Positions 58,713 to 64,000 of a stretch of DNA of 64,000 bases are shown piece by piece. The stretch comes from Malaya genurostris (lineage: Eukaryota; Arthropoda; Insecta; Diptera; Culicidae). The notes under the pieces are model-generated. The model ran no database searches, had not been told where the DNA came from, and saw only the letters and a program-made list of their open reading frames with translations. The number at the start of each line of letters is the position of its first letter. Position 1 is the stretch's first letter. The stretch lies in assembly GCF_030247185.1 (NCBI RefSeq), contig NC_080571.1, positions 207,758,880 to 207,822,879 of the forward strand, read 5' to 3'. The position numbers were made by a program, and so were the translations under genes.

Positions 58713-58951
58713 CACGGATAAAAATCTATTGCCGGAACCATGATTAAAAATCATGAAATCATGAATCATGTCTATTATGAATAATAAGCCATGATTTCAT
58801 GATCAAAACGATTGCTATCATGAACAATAACACATCTTTCATGGAAATTTTCATGACATCAATCATTTTGCTCATGAAATTTCATGAGAAAACACGGTTC
58901 ATGATTTCATGATTAAAAAGTCATGGTACCGGAAAAAGATTTTAACCCGTG
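58713..58951. mobile_element. 239-bp MITE, copy 2
   Basis: Same family as 47591-47829: left end CACGGATAAAAATCTATTGC, right end the inverse of CACGGGTTAAAATCTTTTTC. The interior is built of TCATGAAATCATGA-like inverted words. It is inserted in the CCGGAAGT-rich repeat, which resumes at about 59030 (GAGCCGGAAGTCGGATCTAG). Confidence 0.88.
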
Positions 58952-61900
58952 TGAGCTCGTGAAAATTGGATGAGCGGCTTGTATATAATCGATTTCACTT
59001 ATTTAGTTCATATTGAACATTTGACCCAATAACTCCCGAGCCGGAAGTCGGATCTAGATGAAATTTAGTGGTTTGAATCGATAAAAATGTTAACTTAATT
59101 CATTAGCTGCAAAATCGTTGATCCGATACACATAGTTTCTTTGGAGAACTCATTCACAAAAATATACCTCGTGATTTTATCACAATAATAAATGTTCAAA
59201 GCATACTATGATAAGAGTTCATTTCAACAACTTTTCTCCCTTAAAGAGCAAGACTCTTTGCAAGCGTATAAGAAATGTAGACAATGTGTGCGTGAAAACA
59301 AATCTCGGCGCTTTTTTCATGATTTTAATCAATAAATCTTCCATATGGTTGACATATAAACCAATCAGTTCATTCTGCTTAAAATAGCAATACAAGAAAA
59401 GCGAAAATCTTAGTCTAAAACTCTTCCGTTTTCCTTAAAACTGCTCGAGAAAAATTATTTCAGTTTCAGCTTACTTCCAGCAACACATTTGATTAGCAAC
59501 GAACACATTCCTATATGGATTTCCTCTTGCAGAAATTAGTGCCATATAAAGATTTACGTACCTTCTATAAGTAAACCCGCAAAATAGGAGCCTTTAATTT
59601 AAAACGCGAAAGGCAATGGATATGGAATGTTGTTGTGAAACTATTCATTTTTCCGGAAAAATGCTTTTGTAACAGAAAGTATTTGGTTTTGTTTATTTTG
59701 TGTTGCGCAATCTAACACAAATGCATTGAAACAGTGTTGCTAACTTTTTGAAGTAGCACTGGTTTCATTCCGATATATGTCAACATAACGCTGTTAAGTG
59801 TGTATGTGTGTTTCATAGGCTGTTCATCTGATATTTTTAAATATTTAAAAAGGCCAATCCAGATTTACCTTGCAGTAAAAATTTAAATTTAAAACGAAAG
59901 GAAAAGAAAACGACCCAATAATTTTTGAAAATCGAATTGATTACAAACTGGTTGAGATATTTTGGATCAGAGAGTGTAATAGTGCATTAATTTGTTTTGA
60001 TTGCTATCGCAATTGCTATTATGTAAGATGAACATAGGACCAAATAATACCAAATAATAATATGGGTGGATAAGAATCCATTGAGATAAAATTAGGAACA
60101 GAATAGTGAACATTTCAAAAGTGTTTTCCTCTGTTTTTTGGCTATAAATTTAATTTCAAAGAAATGTAAATCGATTCTCAATGTGAAACAAGGCGAATCA
60201 TGCAGAAATCTGAATGACTTATAGTGATTTTAGAGGTTAAGGGCTGAGGCCAGTAGGTCGCGTATAACCACGTGGCTCGCTCTGCATATTACGTTTCCCT
60301 CAATGTTCTCTCGCAAATGTGCAAAATGACTCTCGATGTGGCAGCCTTTCTGAGCCGATTTTATTTCTCTCTCATGTTTCGTTACGTTACCAGGAAACTG
60401 AAGCAGAAAAAAATAGCCCCGCCATAGAAATCGACTTACCCTCACAAAAATAACATTCACTTCATTTTTATCGCGACATTTTTTATGCATCTAAAATAAA
60501 TTATCTAGACATTGTCAGGATAGATTTTTGATCCATGCTTTTGAAGGCGAGATATTCGATGAACAAGTTGAAAGACGGCGTATTCAGCTATGCAATTCTT
60601 CCTTCAGAAAAAAAGGACTTTCCTGACCGCTAATGTCAATGAATCATTCTGAAATTTTCACAGAATAATCTAAACTAATGTTCTAAGAGATTGTCAGTTG
60701 GGCTTTTTTGATATTCGTCACCGTTACGTTCGGAAAAAGCCTCAAGATTCAAAGCAGACATGGCACACACAAGGTCAAGAAAAATATCATCAAAACGACA
60801 GTTTATGCATAGCGGAATAAACTTAATGTTGATCGTGAAGCTGATTTCAAAATTTTCTTGAACTTGGAGTTTTAACGAAGGTTTATGCTGATACTTCACT
60901 TTGCTTTATAAACCTTATGAAGAATGTTCCACTTAGCAGGAACGTGCTCTTATAGAGGTTTTCAGTAGGCTTTCGTGAAGTTTAAAGTTTCAATGCAAGA
61001 TTTATGATGTAGCATTGAAGACAGCTACAAGTATTTATTAACATTAAGAATGTTACTTGGGCTGGGTGTCGTTCGTAAACGTAGGTAAAACTGTGCAAAA
61101 TAGGCCTAAACACGAAACATTGAAATCGGAGGATCAGCTTAGTGCACCGTTCGCATCAAATAAGCGCAATTAGTTAATTTAAGACATTCAGCTGCCGATT
61201 TGTTGCATTCAAGGAAAATGCACTGAACTGTGTTGAACATCGAAGAGTTTAAAAAAAATCGGCCATATTTAGGTCCAGGGAGTTTTACCTACAATAGATT
61301 TGCATAAAAATGCAAATCCTGAAACAAATTATCAACAACAAAATTCTGTAAACTACTTATTTAGGACCACCTATTTTGATGAAAGAATAAATGATAATAA
61401 AATTTAGGAAGAGCCCTTCACGTATTCAAGCTCTCTCAAATTTTTAAAATATAAATAACAGAAATACTTTGTTTTATTGAACTCGCTAGCAGTCGTCCTA
61501 AGTAAATCTCGCGGTTATGTCTCTGAAATAAACTACTTCTAATTTTTTTTTTGGCTAAGAAATATGCGTTCGTCACTGTTTACGCTGGCAACACCATTCG
61601 CCTGTGCGGGGATACTTTTGAAATGCATCAAGTTTGTTGGAAGGTTTGCGGGGTGGGTGGTTTGATGGGAATCCTTTTGTTGATGTCTGGTTGCCAAGGA
61701 TGGAGATTTTCTACATTGTTATCATCTGTTCTCCTGTTTTTACCATGCTCGCTTGGTTGCACCATTCATTAGACTGCTTGCTACAAGATAAATCCGATGC
61801 CGAACAGATGATAGTTAGTAGGTATCCCAGTTGTTGGGAGATTTTCTCCTTTTCGTTGATGTTTGCAACGTTTGATCGACACTGCCTTGGTTTCATAACT

Positions 61901-61982
61901 CGAGCACCAAAGAGTGCCATGCACTTGTGCTATTTACGAGTAGCGAATTTGTGTGATTCGCAGAATTGTTAGTCTGTATGTG

Positions 61983-62017
<35 letters not shown>

Positions 62018-62216
62018 AGGAGGAGCATTGAAATGGTTTCCGCTTGATTTGATCCTTCTTTCATTTTGCTTGTTTGATACTGCAGCAAGGATTGCGATGT
62101 TGTCGTCATAGGAAACGGAAACATTCCTCACTTGCTCGTGGAATAATGCTCATATTTGTATTTTTCTATATAACTACCTCAAGTCTAACTCGAAACTATG
62201 TCTCTCGTACTTCCAG
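58952..62216. other. Large VGLUT intron, last part
   Basis: 58980-59100 is a further fragment of the CCGGAAGT-rich repeat. About 59735-60240 is a partial, diverged and inverted copy of the TIR element at 23166-25009. (TC)n is at 61986-62014. An open stretch at 61551-61972 shows no domain. The intron ends with CGTACTTCCAG (acceptor, 62216). The remainder is AT-rich and unassigned. Confidence 0.5.
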
Positions 62217-62609
62217 CCAAAATCCTGTTGGTCCACAGTGTTTACGATAGCTGCCACGGTTCATCTGGTTGGCATCACATTCTACGGCATCTTTGCATCT
62301 GGAGAACTGCAACCATGGGCCGAACCAACGCTAGACGAGCAGAAAGCTTGGGACCCGATGGCCACCGGGTACGAGAAGGAAACGACTTTCAACGATCCTG
62401 GGGGAGCCGCCGGTGGGCTCGGAGCAGCCGGGCCGGCGACGATGGACCCGTCGGCACAAATCAACAGCACCAAAACCGTGAGCTACGGTGCCATGTCCCA
62501 CGTGGCCGGCAATCCGTTTGCCAATCCGAACGCCTTCAGCGAGGAAGCGGTCCAGCCCGAGGCCAAAGACTCCTACTTACACGGCAATCCGGTCGAACGT
62601 TCGTATTGA
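62217..62609 (+). CDS. VGlut: VGLUT last coding exon (TM12 and cytosolic C-terminus)
   Basis: It follows CTTCCAG|CCA in phase 0 and reads PKSCWSTVFTIAATVHLVG, then ITFYGIFASGELQPWAEP, the TM12 and post-TM12 signature of the family (FYGIFASGE.QPWA.P). The C-terminal ~95 residues are Gly/Ala/Pro-rich and hydrophilic and include TKTVSYGAMSH, matching the SYGA motif of vertebrate VGLUT tails. They end PVERSY before TGA at 62607-62609. GC content is clearly higher than in the surrounding introns. Confidence 0.95.
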   Translation, partial: PKSCWSTVFTIAATVHLVGITFYGIFASGELQPWAEPTLDEQKAWDPMATGYEKETTFNDPGGAAGGLGAAGPATMDPSAQINSTKTVSYGAMSHVAGNPFANPNAFSEEAVQPEAKDSYLHGNPVERSY

Positions 62610-63667
62610 CCTGCGCGACTGAAGAAAACCGTAACGTTTAGCTTGAGTTAGAGATAGTGTGGATGGAGGTTTGCCCCCGTTGACGATTGGCCAAAGCGAA
62701 AATATAGCATTTAGAATGCTGAAATGTTAGAAAAGTACCGGTGGGAAAATGACCTGGTCAGTCGTAATCAAGGAGTGTTCTCTTCGTTTTCTTGTGATCT
62801 TAGGTAGTTTCTCTCCTGGTATCAACAAGTTTCTTCGGTGTAATGGCTAAGAAGTACGTATTAAAATTCAGCATTGAACGGTGATATATCACAACACTAA
62901 CTATAGTTTAATTCGAGTAACTGAAGTCGTGGAAAATGAAACAAAAATTTACCCTGCTTAAGCAATTACAATTTAGATAGTGCTAGCTAACAAAGTATTG
63001 AACGACTACGAATAACATCAAAATTATTTTAGAGAACAGATCTAAGAAAATTCTATTAAATATTCATATTAACATCCAATGAATCGATTCAATAACGGAC
63101 AAGTAACTGTAAATATTGCTGTGAAATTGTAGCGACACCTGTTGAAAGCTTTACAACGGCTGGAAAATATCAAAACCACTACAGTTAAGCATCGTGTACA
63201 TTGATAATGAGTGCAATAGCTGTTCTAGACCACTATTCCATTAGTAGAAGATCTCCCGTACATTGTTTCTGTCTCTCCGTAGAACCGGCCCCTCTAACCT
63301 TTCTGTTTGGGTTTGTAAAAACGATATTTCTTTCAACTAAAAGAGTCAATTTCAAACTTGTACACATAACAACAACACGGTTCAGTAAGAATGTAGATTC
63401 CAGTGCAACAATTAACTGCAAATGTGCGCAGTTATGCCGGGGACATATGTGCAAATGTTATTTTAGAAATAGGTAAGAAAGCGTGAAACTATAGAATGGT
63501 ATTAATCATGCCCAATCTTACTGTTCAGTTAAAAATTACTAGAAAGTTTTGTTTCCAATCGCCGGGTAACCAACCGAGTGCTGATCATAATAGTAGACAA
63601 AAGGGAGCTGTTACTGTAATAACTGTACCAAGAAATTGGTTTATTTTGTTCCAGTCACCCATAAAAG
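62610..63667 (+). other. Probable VGLUT 3' UTR and downstream sequence
   Basis: No further coding sequence was recognised. ATTAAA words occur near 62857 and 63056, but no clear AATAAA with a downstream GU-rich element was identified, so the end of the transcript cannot be placed. Small open frames on both strands near 63201-63476 lack motifs. Confidence 0.45.
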
Positions 63668-63932
63668 ACAATTCGGTACTAACATGTGATTAGGGCATAT
63701 CGTGCGATATGCCCTTTTGAAAGTTACGAAAAATAATGCTCATTACTCAAGTTTTAAACATGAAATTCAAGCATATTGCGCACAATTTCGTAGATTGGGC
63801 TTCTACCTACGAGATTATATCGATTATTGTGTAAATGAAGGCTGTAGAGCCGAGCAATGAGCATTATATTTTGTAACATTCGCAAGGGCCTATCGTGCGA
63901 TATGCCCTAATCACATGTTACTACCGAATTGT
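63668..63932. mobile_element. 265-bp MITE with long terminal inverted repeats
   Basis: ACAATTCGGTACTAACATGT at the left is mirrored by ACATGTTACTACCGAATTGT at the right, and the match continues through TGATTAGGGC. Just inside each end is a short palindrome of GGGCATATCG and its reverse complement separated by two bases (imperfect in the right copy). Further inside, AATGCTCATTACTC and GAGCAATGAGCATTA are also inverted. No coding capacity. It may lie in or just beyond the VGLUT 3' UTR. Confidence 0.88.
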
Positions 63933-64000
63933 TGTTTAGCGCCCAGGTTGTTTCAACTAAAACGTTGTTGAGGTCAGTGCAGTAAAATTTCATTCAATTC

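Noticed and set aside
60230..60490. 86-codon minus-strand frame as a gene
   Set aside because: No domain, an isolated frame in intronic AT-rich DNA beside a decayed TIR element.
61551..61972. Open stretch as an additional VGLUT exon
   Set aside because: Exons 5 and 6 join in phase 0 to give the expected TM11-TM12 sequence. The stretch has no family similarity and no paired splice sites.

Overview
The window is AT-rich insect DNA, almost certainly from a mosquito (Culicidae). The grounds are one host gene that reads clearly as an insect vesicular glutamate transporter with multi-kilobase introns, an I/Loner-type LINE of the kind abundant in mosquitoes, a DD37E mariner-like element (a lineage first described from mosquitoes), a tRNA-derived SINE and many MITEs. 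The species cannot be fixed from sequence alone.

The host gene, VGLUT (SLC17 family), runs on the + strand through the right-hand part of the window. Six coding exons are visible: 37607-37892, 54756-54989, 55062-55526, 55596-55781, 55842-56027 and 62217-62609. All junctions are GT-AG, and every visible junction between these exons is phase 0. They encode about 582 residues ending at a stop. The first visible exon starts inside a codon, so at least one short 5' coding exon and the promoter lie upstream and were not found. Three small introns (72, 69 and 60 nt) cluster in the middle. Two large introns (16.9 kb and 6.2 kb) hold most of the transposons of the right half.

Left half (1-37.6 kb): no host protein-coding exon was recognised. 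It holds Tc1/mariner remnants (0.4-1.65 kb), a near-identical 2.83-kb tandem duplication (1.9-7.6 kb) carrying a (TA)n tract and a degenerate ~250-bp satellite, two adjacent arrays of different 7-bp repeats (11.4-12.2 kb), two copies of a ~1.2-kb TIR element flanking a Foldback-like structure (15.1-19.6 kb), a 1.84-kb TIR element with a nested hairpin MITE (23.2-25.0 kb), a retroposon broken by a mariner element (28.4-30.2 kb), a SINE (30.5 kb), CCGGAAGT-rich repeats and two hAT-type elements with 8-bp target duplications (33.7-36.6 kb).

Inside the 16.9-kb VGLUT intron are a 2.55-kb-arm inverted duplication (41.84-47.45 kb, 0.5-kb spacer) and a full-length 6.16-kb LINE on the antisense strand (48455-54610), flanked by a 16-bp target duplication and damaged by only one visible frameshift.

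The most interesting items are (i) a family of ~1-kb poly(A)-tailed retroposons that carry only a gag-like CCHC zinc-knuckle ORF, with target duplications at three independent insertions, (ii) the large intronic palindrome, which would make a long double-stranded hairpin whenever VGLUT is transcribed, and (iii) a 69-nt VGLUT intron with no stop codon and in frame. No virus, CRISPR array, rRNA gene or bacterial-type system was seen.
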